A stretch of 19,041 nt of DNA from JADGGV01 sp035715725 (GCA_035715725.1 DASTKT010000114.1:1-19041), one strand, 5' to 3'. Shown: positions 1 to 7,754, counted from the first letter of the stretch. Translations and numbers: made by a program. The notes: generated by a model from the sequence alone, not told the origin.

Positions 1-1
1 G

Positions 2-1183
2 ACCGATGTCTGGGGCGAACTGCGCAGACTCACGATTCGAGCGAAACGGCTCGTAATCGAGTCCATGAAAGCACCGTTGTTGGCTAATGACTGGGCAGAA
101 CTTGGAAGGATTCTTTCGCGCGCCGCAGCAGTGGGAGATGAAGTTGAGCGGTTGGAGATAATCAGGCACGTGTTGCCCGCTCTGTGGGACGGAGGCCGGG
201 TTGAGTTGATCGCCGAGGAGATTCACGCAGTAATGTCGCGCCTCGAAGAGGCGCCGCCGACGCCTCTCGGGCTCCAGGTGCTTAGTACGCTTTGTCAAAT
301 CCTGATACTCTCGGATGGCCCGGCTGCCGGGCTTCGCTGGGCAAATATCGCGTGCGGTCGCGCGAGCCGTCTTGGTGATCCATCGGTGATGGCACTCGCG
401 TACCTGACCCGGGCGTTAGGCTTCCATTACGTCGGACGCAGCAGGCTCGCATCTGAGGATTTTGCAGCCGCACGTCAGGTAATCCAAGCTGCTCAGCTGG
501 ACAAGTATAGGATCCCCCTGATGATCTATTCCAGTGTCGCGAGCGCCGACATGGGGGATTATGGCGCAGCGTCCAAGCTTCTTGATGATGCCATTCGCAA
601 TACAATTCAGGAGGGAGATTGGCGCAACTATGTCTGCGCGCAACATAACCGGGCGTTCTATGCCTACGAGCAGGGAATGCTAATTGAAGCGCGACAGGCC
701 GCCAATGCTGCATTGGTGCGGCGAGGGCTCGGCGCCTGGTATAACGAGGCGAGCACATGGTCCTTGCTCGGCCTGATTTCTCTGGACGAAGGCGAGCATG
801 AACAGGCCGCGGTCGTACGCGAGAGACTGTTGGAGGGCTACCTCCCACGCCGCATCTGGGGCCCCGACCTCTCCTACATCGAGATCTTCCTCGCCCGGAT
901 GGAGGTGGCGGATGGGCGGCGGGATCTGGCGCTGGCGCGGCTGTCGGAGGTGATTGCGGCGTACGAGCATCGGGATGTGTTCTGCCTGTCGCGGGTGCAG
1001 CTGGAGAAGGCGCGGATGCTCGTGGGGACGGATCCGGACGAGGCTCGGCGACTCGCGCGGGAGGTGAGGGCGCGGGGATCGGAGATCGGGGCGCAGCCGC
1101 TCATGGACAAGGCGGAGGCGGTCCTGCGGAGCCTGCGGGCCGGGCGCGCGGTCGGAGGCGGGGGTGGCGGCGGCCGTTCTTGA
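2..1183 (+). CDS. TPR-like helical repeat protein, 5' end outside window
   Basis: The frame is open from base 2 with no stop, so the gene probably starts upstream of the window. An internal ATG at 65 has no convincing ribosome site and would give 372 residues. The protein is almost entirely helical, with repeated Ala/Leu/Tyr-rich helix pairs of about 35-40 residues (for example a stretch containing MGDYGAASKLLDDAI and another containing DEGEHEQAAVVRERLL). This resembles the C-terminal TPR scaffold of large ATPase-type transcriptional regulators (AfsR/MalT-like) or a stand-alone TPR protein. No enzymatic motif is visible, so the function is unassigned. It ends in a Gly-rich tail (GGGGGGG). Composition shifts inside the frame: up to about base 840 it is near 50% G+C with mixed third positions, after that near 75% G+C with almost all third positions G or C. 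The stop codon lies within the likely -35 box of the next gene. Confidence 0.65.
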   Translation, partial: TDVWGELRRLTIRAKRLVIESMKAPLLANDWAELGRILSRAAAVGDEVERLEIIRHVLPALWDGGRVELIAEEIHAVMSRLEEAPPTPLGLQVLSTLCQILILSDGPAAGLRWANIACGRASRLGDPSVMALAYLTRALGFHYVGRSRLASEDFAAARQVIQAAQLDKYRIPLMIYSSVASADMGDYGAASKLLDDAIRNTIQEGDWRNYVCAQHNRAFYAYEQGMLIEARQAANAALVRRGLGAWYNEASTWSLLGLISLDEGEHEQAAVVRERLLEGYLPRRIWGPDLSYIEIFLARMEVADGRRDLALARLSEVIAAYEHRDVFCLSRVQLEKARMLVGTDPDEARRLAREVRARGSEIGAQPLMDKAEAVLRSLRAGRAVGGGGGGGRS

Positions 1184-1211
1184 CCCCGCGGGGCGGGGGG
1201 GAATAGCTTCG
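1180..1211 (+). promoter_or_regulatory. Putative promoter of the acu-like cluster
   Basis: TTGACC at 1180-1185 is followed, after 18 bases, by TAGCTTCG at 1204-1211, about 40 bases before the acuB-like ATG. The -35 box overlaps the stop codon of the upstream gene. The palindrome CCCCGCGGGG (1184-1193) sits in the spacer and could be a small terminator or an operator. Inferred from pattern only; the -10 half matches the TATCTT-like element seen before other genes here. Confidence 0.4.
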
Positions 1212-1252
1212 AGCGTTCCCCTGGGACTTCCTTCTTCTTCTCCTCGTCCACG

Positions 1253-1924
1253 ATGCTCGTCCGCGGCCGCATGACGCGCGAGGTGGTGGTGGCCTCGCCG
1301 GAGACCTCGCTTGCCGATGCGCTGGCGCTCTTGCAGGAGCGGCGGATCCGGCATCTCCCGGTGGTGGAGGGTGGGGCGCTGGTGGGGCTGGTGAGCGACC
1401 GGGACCTGCGCTCGGAGGTGCCGGCGCCGGGGGTGATCGCGGAGGCGGAGCGGCAGGCGCTGCTGCGGGAGAAGCGGGTGGGGGCGGTGATGGGGCGGGA
1501 CATGGTGGTGGTGGACCCGGACACGCCGGTGGAGGAGGCGGCGCGGCTGATGGCGCACCATCGGATCGGCTGCCTGCCGGTGGTGGTGGGGGCGGAGGTG
1601 GTGGGGATCCTGACGGCGTCGGACCTGGTGCGGGCGTTCGTGGAGCTGTTCGGGGTGAACAAGCCGTCGAGCCGGCTGGAGGTGCGGATGCCGAACCGGC
1701 CGGGGGAGCTCGCGCGGGTGGTGCGGCTGATCGGGGTGGAGGAGCGGGTGAACATCACGGGGCTGGTGATGCCGCCGGCGTCGACGACGGAGGTGATGGC
1801 GGTGATCCGGGTGCAGACGGTGGATCCGCGGCGGATCATCGAGGGGCTGCGCCGGCTGGGGTACGAGGTGGGGTGGCCGGCGCTGGACCTGCCGCCGGAG
1901 CCGCCGCGGGCGCCGGCGTCGTAG
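1253..1924 (+). CDS. acuB: CBS-CBS-ACT domain protein, AcuB-like
   Basis: A 223-residue soluble protein with two CBS domains followed by an ACT domain, the architecture of AcuB. CBS1 covers about residues 1-58 (MTREVVVASPETSLADAL, then IRHLPVVEGGALVGLVSDRD). CBS2 covers 74-132 (GAVMGRDMVVVDPDTPVEEA, then GCLPVVVGAEVVGILTASDL). The ACT domain covers about 140-207, with the signature NRPGELA at 148-154. CBS pairs commonly bind adenine nucleotides and ACT domains bind amino acids, so a ligand-sensing regulatory role is likely; the ligand cannot be read from sequence. The stop is 7 bases before the deacetylase ATG, so the two are probably cotranscribed. In Bacillus, acuB lies between the acetyltransferase acuA and the deacetylase acuC, and the same three families occur here in a different order. 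No clear Shine-Dalgarno; the start is chosen because CBS1 begins immediately after it. Confidence 0.85.
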   Translation: MLVRGRMTREVVVASPETSLADALALLQERRIRHLPVVEGGALVGLVSDRDLRSEVPAPGVIAEAERQALLREKRVGAVMGRDMVVVDPDTPVEEAARLMAHHRIGCLPVVVGAEVVGILTASDLVRAFVELFGVNKPSSRLEVRMPNRPGELARVVRLIGVEERVNITGLVMPPASTTEVMAVIRVQTVDPRRIIEGLRRLGYEVGWPALDLPPEPPRAPAS

Positions 1925-1931
1925 GCGTCGC

Positions 1932-3179
1932 ATGGACCACGCGGCGCGGCCCCCGAGGGAACCCGCCGGGGCCGCGCGCAATCGATCCCGAGCCGAATTG
2001 CCTGTCGAGACCGCGCTGATCTGGGACGACGTCCTGGCGAGCTACCGGTTCCACGAGGAGCACCCCATGAACCCGCGCCGGCTGGCGTGGACGGTGGGGC
2101 TGATCCGGGAGCTGGGGCTGGTGGGCGGGGAGGCGCGGCCGGAGCTGGCGCCGCGCCCCGCGACGGACGAGGAGCTGCTGCTGGCGCACGCGCCGGAGTA
2201 CGTGGCGGCGGTGAAGCGGCTGTCGCGCGCGGGCGCGGAGCCGGCGGAGGGCGCGCGCTTCGGGCTCGGCACGGAGGACACGCCGCTGGTCGAGGGGATG
2301 CACGAGGCGGCGTCGCTCGTGGTGGGCGGGACGCTCGTGGCGGCGGAGGCGGTGATGTCGGGGCGCGTGACCCGCGCGTTCAATCCGGCCGGCGGCCTGC
2401 ACCACGCGCGGCGCGCGGAGGCGGCGGGGTTCTGCATTTACGACGACCTGGCGGTCGCGATCCGCTGGATGCAGCGGACCCATTCGGCGCGCGTGATGTA
2501 CATCGATTACGACGCGCACCACGGCGACGGCGTCCAGCAGATCTTCTACGGCGACCCGGACGTGCTGACCGTCTCGTTCCACGAGAGCGGCACGTACCTC
2601 TTCCCGGGCACGGGCTATCCGGACGAGCTGGGCGAGGGCGACGGCTACGGCTACTCGGTGAACGTGCCGCTGGACGCGCACACCGAGGACGACTCGTTCC
2701 TCGCCGCGTTCCGCTCGCTGGTGCCGGAGCTGGCGGACGCGTTTCGGCCGGACGTGATCGTGCTCCAGAACGGCTGCGACGCCCACGTGCTGGATCCTCT
2801 GACCCACCTCCGCTGTACGACCCGGCTCTACGAGGAAACGGTGAAGGTGGTGGGCGAGGTGGCCGACAGGCACTGCCGTGGGCGGATCGTGGCGACGGGG
2901 GGTGGCGGCTACGCCGCGTACACGGTGGTGCCGCGCGCCTGGACGCTGGTCTGGGCCGGGCTGTGCGGCGTCGAGGCGCCGGACGCGCTCCCGCCGGAGT
3001 GGGTGCGGCGGGTCCGGCTCGAATCCCGCGTCGACGTGCCGGTCACGCTCCGGGATCCGCCCGATGCCTTCGCGCCGTCGCCTCGACGGGCGGAGGTGGA
3101 GGCGGCCAACGCCCGCACGGTGGCGTCGGTCCGCCGCAAGGTCCTCCCCCTGCTGACCGGATGGGGACTCGCATTCTGA
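1932..3179 (+). CDS. acuC: Zinc-dependent histone-deacetylase-family lysine deacetylase, AcuC-like
   Basis: A class I HDAC-type fold hydrolysing acetyl-lysine. The family's key residues are present: the paired histidines 157-158 in NPAGGLHHA; zinc ligands D194 and H196 in IDYDAHHGDG and D283 in QNGCDAHVLDPL; the catalytic tyrosine Y327 in ATGGGGYAAY. The N-terminal motif YRFHEEHPMNPRRL is typical of AcuC-type proteins. The ATG at 1932 adds about 22 residues before the conserved region; an in-frame TTG at 1998 would give a start closer to family proteins, and neither has a good ribosome site. The C-terminus (after about residue 365) is Pro/Arg-rich and variable. In Bacillus, AcuC reactivates acetyl-CoA synthetase by removing the acetyl group added by AcuA. 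Adjacent AcuB-like and GNAT genes support the same role here; the substrate is inferred. Confidence 0.9.
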   Translation: MDHAARPPREPAGAARNRSRAELPVETALIWDDVLASYRFHEEHPMNPRRLAWTVGLIRELGLVGGEARPELAPRPATDEELLLAHAPEYVAAVKRLSRAGAEPAEGARFGLGTEDTPLVEGMHEAASLVVGGTLVAAEAVMSGRVTRAFNPAGGLHHARRAEAAGFCIYDDLAVAIRWMQRTHSARVMYIDYDAHHGDGVQQIFYGDPDVLTVSFHESGTYLFPGTGYPDELGEGDGYGYSVNVPLDAHTEDDSFLAAFRSLVPELADAFRPDVIVLQNGCDAHVLDPLTHLRCTTRLYEETVKVVGEVADRHCRGRIVATGGGGYAAYTVVPRAWTLVWAGLCGVEAPDALPPEWVRRVRLESRVDVPVTLRDPPDAFAPSPRRAEVEAANARTVASVRRKVLPLLTGWGLAF

Positions 3180-3207
3180 TCCACCCGTGCTGGAACTACC
3201 ACTGGCC

Positions 3208-3684
3208 ATGACCGACAAGAAGGGAAGATCCTTCCGAGTCCGGTACCTCACACCCGAGGACCGGCCCGCGCTGCGCGCGATGTACGAGGACTTCGAGCCG
3301 AAGCGCGCGGCGCAGGGGCTGCCGCCGGCGGGCGAGCCGGCGCTCGACCGCTGGCTGGAGCGCGTGCTGGCGCGGGGGACGCACCTCGTCGCCGAGGTCG
3401 ACGACGCGGTTGCGGGGCACGTGATGCTGATCCCGATGGAGGAGGAGGGCGCCGCCGAGCTGGCGAACTTCCTCCACCAGTCCGTGCGCAACCGAGGGAT
3501 CGGCACGGAGCTGAACCGCATCGCGCTCGATCTGGCGCGGGACTTCGGCTACCGGCGCGTGTGGCTGTCGGTGGAGCCGTCCAACCGCGCCGCGGTGCGC
3601 TCCTACGAGAAGGCCGGGTTCCGGCTCCTGCCGGGCTTCCTGTGGGCGCCCGAGGTGGAGATGGCGGTGGAGCTGCCGGCCTGA
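3208..3684 (+). CDS. GNAT-family N-acetyltransferase
   Basis: A 158-residue single GNAT domain. The acetyl-CoA binding motif A is RNRGIG at residues 94-99, followed by an amphipathic helix (ELNRIALDLARD). The later motif VEPSNRAAVRSYEKAGF (about 122-138) is typical of GNATs acting on amines or protein N-epsilon groups. A GTG at 3187 in the same frame would add 7 residues; I prefer the ATG at 3208, though neither has a strong Shine-Dalgarno. The gene follows the deacetylase by 7-28 bases on the same strand, so it is very probably the third gene of the cluster. Pairing with AcuB- and AcuC-like proteins suggests it plays the AcuA role (protein lysine acetylation), but it is shorter than Bacillus AcuA as I recall it (about 210 residues) and could act on a small molecule. 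Confidence 0.82.
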   Translation: MTDKKGRSFRVRYLTPEDRPALRAMYEDFEPKRAAQGLPPAGEPALDRWLERVLARGTHLVAEVDDAVAGHVMLIPMEEEGAAELANFLHQSVRNRGIGTELNRIALDLARDFGYRRVWLSVEPSNRAAVRSYEKAGFRLLPGFLWAPEVEMAVELPA

Positions 3685-4051
3685 GCGCCCGCCCGCCCCG
3701 ACGCCGTTCCGCCCCGCCCGCCCGCTCGATCCAGATTCGCTTCCCCGCCATCTCGAACGCCCGAGGCATGGCTCCGTGCCGTGCCCGACCGCATCGCGCG
3801 CCCCTGCGGCGCGAGGCCGCGAACGCCGCCGTGCGCGGGTGCGGGCGCTCGCGGGCCGCCGCGCGCCGGCCGTCCGAGCGGGGCGACGTACCCGACGTCG
3901 CCCCTGTTCCCCCCGACGACGCTCGGGCCGACGCTCACGCCGGCGCTTCCCTGGCGCCCCGCCCGCCGCTAGCGTTCACGGGAGCGGACCCCCGCTCCCT
4001 CCGGCCGGCGCCCGCCGGCGGCAGGCACGCTCCCGACAGGAGAGGAAGTCC
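3685..4051. other. 367-base intergenic region without a gene
   Basis: Only spurious GC-driven frames are visible. The first 40 bases are C-rich (repeated cgcccgcc runs). A perfect 10-bp hairpin lies at 3880-3904. A weak promoter-like pair TTCCCT (3947-3952) and TAGCGT (3970-3975), 17 bases apart, precedes the exported TraB/GumN-type gene. The ribosome site AGGAG-AGG lies at 4038-4045. Confidence 0.5.
3880..3904. terminator. Perfect 10-bp hairpin, possible terminator of the acu-like cluster
   Basis: GGGGCGACGT at 3880-3889 pairs perfectly with ACGTCGCCCC at 3895-3904 around a 5-base loop. The sequence after it (ctgttccccc) has few T residues, so it is a weak intrinsic terminator at best. It lies about 195 bases after the GNAT stop and about 148 before the next ATG. 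The symmetry also allows it to be a protein-binding site. Confidence 0.4.
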
Positions 4052-4963
4052 ATGGCTCGGTTTCGGCGCGTCGTCGCGCTGGCGTCGACGGCGTTCACGC
4101 TCGCCGGGGCGGGCGCGCTCCCGGCCCAGACGGCGACGGCGCGGAAGCCGGCGGCCGTCGCCTCCGGCAAGCACATCCTGTGGAAGGTGACGGGCGCCCG
4201 CGGCACGGTGTACCTGCTCGGCTCCGTGCACCTGCTCACGCCGGACGCGTACCCGATGGCGCCCGCGATCGAGAGCGCGTTCTCCGGGGCGAAGCGGGTG
4301 GTGTTCGAGGCGAACCTGGACAGCCTGCAGGCGCGGGCGCCGGAGCTGGTGCTGCGCGGCCGGCTCCCCGAGGGGCAGACGCTGCGGAGCGTGCTCTCGC
4401 CGGAGACGTACGCGCTGCTCGAGTCGAAGCTCCAGGCGTACGGCATGGCGCCGGAGATGGTGCAGGGGATGAAGCCGTGGCTGCTGGCGCTGCTCCTCTC
4501 GCAGTTCGAGTTCCAGAAGGCGGGGCTGCAGCCGCAGTACGGCATCGACCTGCACTACAAGGAGGAGGCGCAGAAGGCGGGGAAGGCGCTGGGCTCGCTC
4601 GAGAGCACGGACTTCCAGCTCGGCATCTTCGACGGCTTCGCGCCGGTCGACCAGGAGACGTTCCTCCGCTCCACGCTGACGCAGCTCGACAGCACCGGCG
4701 TGGTCATGCTCCGCATCAAGGATGCGTGGAAGGCAGGCGACGCCGTGGCGCTGGAATCCTGGGTGAACCGCAACACGGCGCCGTACCCGGCGATCTCCGC
4801 GGCGCTGCTGACGGACCGGAACAGGCGCTGGGTGCCGCAGATCGAGGCGATGCTGAAGGGGGGCGAGGACGTGCTGGTGGTCGTCGGCGCGGGGCACCTC
4901 GTCGGGCGCGACGGCGTGGTCGCGCTGCTGCGGGCGAAGGGGTACCGGGTCGAGCAGCTCTGA
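4052..4963 (+). CDS. Exported TraB/GumN (Tiki-like) family protein
   Basis: A 303-residue protein starting with a signal peptide (basic MARFRR, hydrophobic stretch, cleavage probably after ALPAQ near residue 26). The mature part has the hallmarks of the TraB/GumN family, related to the Tiki metalloproteases: a first GxxH motif (GSVH, 57-60), a conserved glutamate in VVFEANL (E86), an Arg-rich NRRW segment, and a second GxxH motif near the C-terminus (GAGH, 279-282, then LVGRDGV). YGIDLHY is also typical. The export signal places it in the periplasm or outer membrane. The family is thought to contain proteases, but bacterial members are mostly uncharacterised. Start supported by AGGAG-AGG at 4038-4045. 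Monocistronic; the stop is 15 bases from that of the convergent MFS gene. The frame continues open upstream to 3776, but that part is not protein-like. Confidence 0.88.
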   Translation: MARFRRVVALASTAFTLAGAGALPAQTATARKPAAVASGKHILWKVTGARGTVYLLGSVHLLTPDAYPMAPAIESAFSGAKRVVFEANLDSLQARAPELVLRGRLPEGQTLRSVLSPETYALLESKLQAYGMAPEMVQGMKPWLLALLLSQFEFQKAGLQPQYGIDLHYKEEAQKAGKALGSLESTDFQLGIFDGFAPVDQETFLRSTLTQLDSTGVVMLRIKDAWKAGDAVALESWVNRNTAPYPAISAALLTDRNRRWVPQIEAMLKGGEDVLVVVGAGHLVGRDGVVALLRAKGYRVEQL

Positions 4964-4971
4964 GGCCGGCC

Positions 4972-4988
4972 GCGGCCGTCACGGCCGC
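4972..4988. terminator. Short bidirectional hairpin between convergent genes
   Basis: GCGGCCG (4972-4978) and CGGCCGC (4982-4988) form a 7-bp perfect stem whose 3-base loop (4979-4981) is the stop codon of the minus-strand MFS gene. It lies 8 bases after the TraB/GumN stop, so it could end transcription in both directions. No T-run follows on either strand. Confidence 0.45.
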
Positions 4989-6298
4989 TTCGGCGGGACC
5001 ATGAGGCTCGAGGCCGTCTGCAGCCCGGTCGCGACCTCGGGAACGATGCCGGCGGAGCGGTCGGCCGGGCGGATCTGCGCCTGCAGCCGCGGCAGGCGCG
5101 ACAGGAAGTAGAGGGTGCCGGCCAGCGAGAGCGCGCCGCCGAGCGCGATCGTCTCGGGCGCGCCGAGGCCGTCCGCCAGGATCCCGGCGAGGAGCGAGCC
5201 GAACGGGATCATCCCCAGGTAGGCCATGGTGTAGAGCGCCATGATGCGGCCGCGCTTGTCCTCGTCGACGACCGTCTGGAGCACGGTGTTGCTCGCCGCC
5301 ATCTGCACCATCATGCCGAAGCCGGTGACGACGAGGAGCGGGAGCGAGAGCCAGAGCGTGCGCGAGGCGGCGAAGGCGATGAGGCCGACGCCGAAGACGC
5401 CGGAGGCGACGGCGATGAGGCGGCCGAGGCCGAGGACGCTCTCGCGGGAGGCGAGGTAGAGCGCACCGGCGAGCGCGCCGAGGCCGGTGGCGGCCATGAG
5501 GAGCCCGAGCGTATCGGCGCCGCCGTTCAGCACGCGGGTGGCGAAGACGGGCATCAGCACGGTGTAGGGCACGCCCACGACGCTGGTGATGGCGAGCAGG
5601 AGCAGGACGATGCGGATCGGCTCGACGCCCCACGCGTAGTCGAAGCCTTCGCGCAGGTGGCCGAGGAGCCGCGGCCGGCCGAGCGGGATCTCGCGCGGCG
5701 GCACGCGCATGGCCAGCAGCGCGGCGATGACCGCGATGTAGCTGAGCCCGTTCAGCAGGAAGCAGATCCCTTCCCCCACGGCCGCGATCACGATGCCGGC
5801 GAGCGCCGGCCCCACCAGCCGCGCCGCGTTGAACATCGACGAGTTCAGCGCGATGGCGTTGGCGAGCAGCTCCCGGTCCTCGACCATCTCCACGAGGAAC
5901 GACTGCCGGGTCGGCACGTCGGCGGCGTTGACGATGCCGAGGAACACGCTCAGCGCCATGACGTGCCACACCTCGACGCGCCCGCTGAACACGAGCGCGG
6001 CGAGCACGAGCGCCTGGACCATGGAAAGCACCTGGGTGCCGACGACGGTGCGCCGGCGGTCCCAGCGGTCGGCGAGCACGCCGGCGAACGGCGCGACGAG
6101 GAAGCTCGGGAGCTGGCCGGCGAAGCCGACGGCGCCGAGCACGAACGGCGAGTTCGTCAGCCGGTAGACGAGCCAGCTCATCGCGATCTGCTGGATCCAC
6201 GTGCCGACGAGCGACACGGTCTGGCCGATGAAGAAAAGGCGGAAGTTGCGGGACTCGAGGGCGCGCAGCGTCACCCTCAGCTTCGAAGCGGGTCTCAC
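4979..6298 (-). CDS. MFS transporter, EntS-like (MFS_3) exporter
   Basis: A 439-residue protein with about 10-12 hydrophobic helices in two halves, as in major facilitator exporters. The N-terminal sequence ESRNFRLFFIGQTVSLVGTW and the loop 2-3 motif GVLADRWDRRR (73-83) match the EntS/MFS_3 subgroup of proton-driven exporters for siderophores, macrolides and other small molecules. Substrate unknown. The frame is open far upstream (to 6754), but that part overlaps the divergent lipoprotein gene and is not protein-like. I chose GTG at 6298 because GGAG at 6310-6307 stands 8 bases before it; a second GTG at 6274 is the alternative. The cytosolic tail after the last helix is short. Convergent with the TraB/GumN-type gene, divergent from the lipoprotein gene at 6576. 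Confidence 0.87.
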   Translation of the reverse strand: MRPASKLRVTLRALESRNFRLFFIGQTVSLVGTWIQQIAMSWLVYRLTNSPFVLGAVGFAGQLPSFLVAPFAGVLADRWDRRRTVVGTQVLSMVQALVLAALVFSGRVEVWHVMALSVFLGIVNAADVPTRQSFLVEMVEDRELLANAIALNSSMFNAARLVGPALAGIVIAAVGEGICFLLNGLSYIAVIAALLAMRVPPREIPLGRPRLLGHLREGFDYAWGVEPIRIVLLLLAITSVVGVPYTVLMPVFATRVLNGGADTLGLLMAATGLGALAGALYLASRESVLGLGRLIAVASGVFGVGLIAFAASRTLWLSLPLLVVTGFGMMVQMAASNTVLQTVVDEDKRGRIMALYTMAYLGMIPFGSLLAGILADGLGAPETIALGGALSLAGTLYFLSRLPRLQAQIRPADRSAGIVPEVATGLQTASSLMVPPKRP

Positions 6299-6421
6299 CC
6301 GGCTCGCTCCGCGGCACGGGGCGGCACCGGCGTGGCAGGAGAGCGGCGGGACGGCCGGCGGGGTGGGGAAGTAACGGGTCGGGTCACGCGCACCGCAGTG
6401 GACGAGCGAAGTTGCCGGACG

Positions 6422-6452
6422 CAAAGATACGCGTCCCGAGGAGCGGCGACAA
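6422..6452 (-). promoter_or_regulatory. Putative promoter of the MFS gene
   Basis: Read on the minus strand, TTGTCG (6452-6447) is followed after 17 bases by TATCTTTG (6429-6422). This fits a sigma-70-type spacing, and TATCTTTG also fits the TAnnTTTG box known from Bacteroidota promoters (TTG then 20 bases then TAnnTTTG). It is about 120 bases before the chosen GTG. Pattern-based only. Confidence 0.4.
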
Positions 6453-6505
6453 CGTCCCGTCGGACCGCACCTTCCGCCGAACACGGCGCGCCGGGGCGCC
6501 AGAGG

Positions 6506-6516
6506 TATTATCTTGG
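6506..6516 (+). promoter_or_regulatory. Putative -10 element of the lipoprotein gene
   Basis: TATTATCTTGG at 6506-6516 is an A/T-rich island in a very GC-rich intergenic stretch. It contains both TATTAT (6506-6511) and TATCTTGG (6509-6516), about 60 bases before the GTG start. No recognisable -35 box lies 16-18 bases upstream, so this is tentative. Confidence 0.35.
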
Positions 6517-6575
6517 TCCCCGGCCGGCCCGTCGAACGGGGCGGCCTCCCACCCTCGGACCTCGGAGAAGCCCAC

Positions 6576-7226
6576 GTGACGCACCGCCGCTCGATCGTGC
6601 CGTTGGTACTCTCGCTCCTGGCGCCGGCGCTGGTCGGCTGCGGCGGCTCGAAGCCCGCGGCCGAGTCCGACGCGGCGGCGGAAGCATCCGCGGAGGCGCC
6701 GGCGGCGCAGCCCGCGCCGGCCGCCCCGAGCGAGTCGCGGTCGACGCAGCTCACGGTGGCGGACCTCGACGCCTACGAGAAGGGCGTGCAGGCGCAGATC
6801 GACGCGGTGCGCAAGTCGAGCGAGCGGCTCAAGACGGCGAAGACGGCGGACGACACTCTGAGCGCGATCGGGGATGCGTTGCCCGCGAACACGCAGCAGA
6901 TCGGTGCGCAGGCCGCGGGGATGGATGTGGAGCGGTGGAAGGTGATCTCGGGGCAGATCGACGCGGTGCTGCAGGCACACGCGGGGTCGGCGATGATGGC
7001 GCAGATGGCCTCGCCGCAGGCGATGGACACGGCGTCGCTGCCGCCGGACCAGCGGGCGCGGGTGCGCGAGAACCTCAAGCAGGCGCAGGACCAGATGGCC
7101 CAGCAGACGGCGCAGGCGTACGCCTCGCTGCCGCCGGACCTGGTCGCGACCTTCAAGGCCAGGGCTCCCCACCTCGATTCGCTCCGGCTGCGGCTGGCCG
7201 GGGCCCAGATGAGCCTGGGCCGGTAA
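6576..7226 (+). CDS. Putative lipoprotein of unknown function
   Basis: A 216-residue protein starting at GTG 6576, with GGAGAA about 8 bases upstream. It begins THRRS, has a hydrophobic segment and a lipobox LVGC with the lipidated cysteine at 22, then a low-complexity Ala/Pro/Glu linker (about 25-55) that would extend the domain from the membrane. The C-terminal 150 residues look all-helical and Gln/Ala/Met-rich (for example RVRENLKQAQDQMAQQTAQ), suggesting a helical bundle. No family recognised. An in-frame TTG at 6515-6513 would add a non-signal-like N-terminus and is rejected. A 7-bp hairpin (7235-7241/7247-7253) follows the stop, and the DUF4870-type gene starts 86 bases later on the same strand. 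Confidence 0.78.
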   Translation: MTHRRSIVPLVLSLLAPALVGCGGSKPAAESDAAAEASAEAPAAQPAPAAPSESRSTQLTVADLDAYEKGVQAQIDAVRKSSERLKTAKTADDTLSAIGDALPANTQQIGAQAAGMDVERWKVISGQIDAVLQAHAGSAMMAQMASPQAMDTASLPPDQRARVRENLKQAQDQMAQQTAQAYASLPPDLVATFKARAPHLDSLRLRLAGAQMSLGR

Positions 7227-7312
7227 TCGTCCGCGGGCCGCGCCGAGCGGCCCTGTGGCCCCCGGGCGCCGACGCCGGTCGGGGCCCGCTCACCCGAGAG
7301 TCGGAGGACGCG

Positions 7313-7702
7313 ATGTCCGAGGTTCAGAACCCCAGCGGCGGAACCGGTCTTCCCTCCAACGTGGCGGGCGCGCTGTCGTACTTCCTGGGCGCGTTCACCG
7401 GGATCTTCTTCCTGGTGGTCGAGAAGAACGACCGCTTCGTCCGCTTCCACGCCGCGCAGTCCATCGCGGTATCCGTCGCGATGATCGTGCTGTGGGTCGC
7501 GCTGAGCGTGCTCAGCATGGTGCTGGGCGTCGTCCCGATCATCGGTTGGCTGGTGAGCATCCTGCTCTCGCTCGGCGTGGGCCTCGGCTCGTTCTTCCTC
7601 TGGATCCTGCTCATGTTCAAGGCCTACCAGGGGCAGGAATGGGAGCTGCCGGTGGTCGGCCCGCAAGCGCGCAAGCTGCTCGCGGCGCCGGCGGCCGAGT
7701 GA
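7313..7702 (+). CDS. Small membrane protein, DUF4870/Tic20-like
   Basis: A 129-residue protein with a short polar N-terminus (SEVQNPSGGTGLPSN), a first hydrophobic segment (VAGALSYFLGAFTGIFFLVV, about 15-34), a polar turn with FVRFHAAQSIAV, and two or three further helices to residue 105. It ends in a cytosolic tail with AYQGQEWELPVVG. The pattern of a first helix, then EKNxRFVRFHAxQ, then two or more helices and a KAYxGxxxxxP tail is that of DUF4870 proteins, small inner-membrane proteins related in sequence to Tic20. No biochemical function is established. Start supported by GGAGG at 7303-7307, 5 bases from the ATG. It may be cotranscribed with the lipoprotein. Confidence 0.85.
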   Translation: MSEVQNPSGGTGLPSNVAGALSYFLGAFTGIFFLVVEKNDRFVRFHAAQSIAVSVAMIVLWVALSVLSMVLGVVPIIGWLVSILLSLGVGLGSFFLWILLMFKAYQGQEWELPVVGPQARKLLAAPAAE

Positions 7703-7754
7703 GGTGACGCGCGGCGGCCGGGCGCGCTGACACGCGCGGCTCGACGGCTCGCGG

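Noticed and set aside
680..1981. A 433-codon minus frame opposite the TPR and acuB-like genes
   Set aside because: Arg/His/Pro-rich shadow of well-supported + strand genes.
5657..7702. A 681-codon + strand frame through the MFS and lipoprotein region ending in the DUF4870-type gene
   Set aside because: Only the last 129 codons are real; the rest is a shadow of the MFS gene and the lipoprotein gene.
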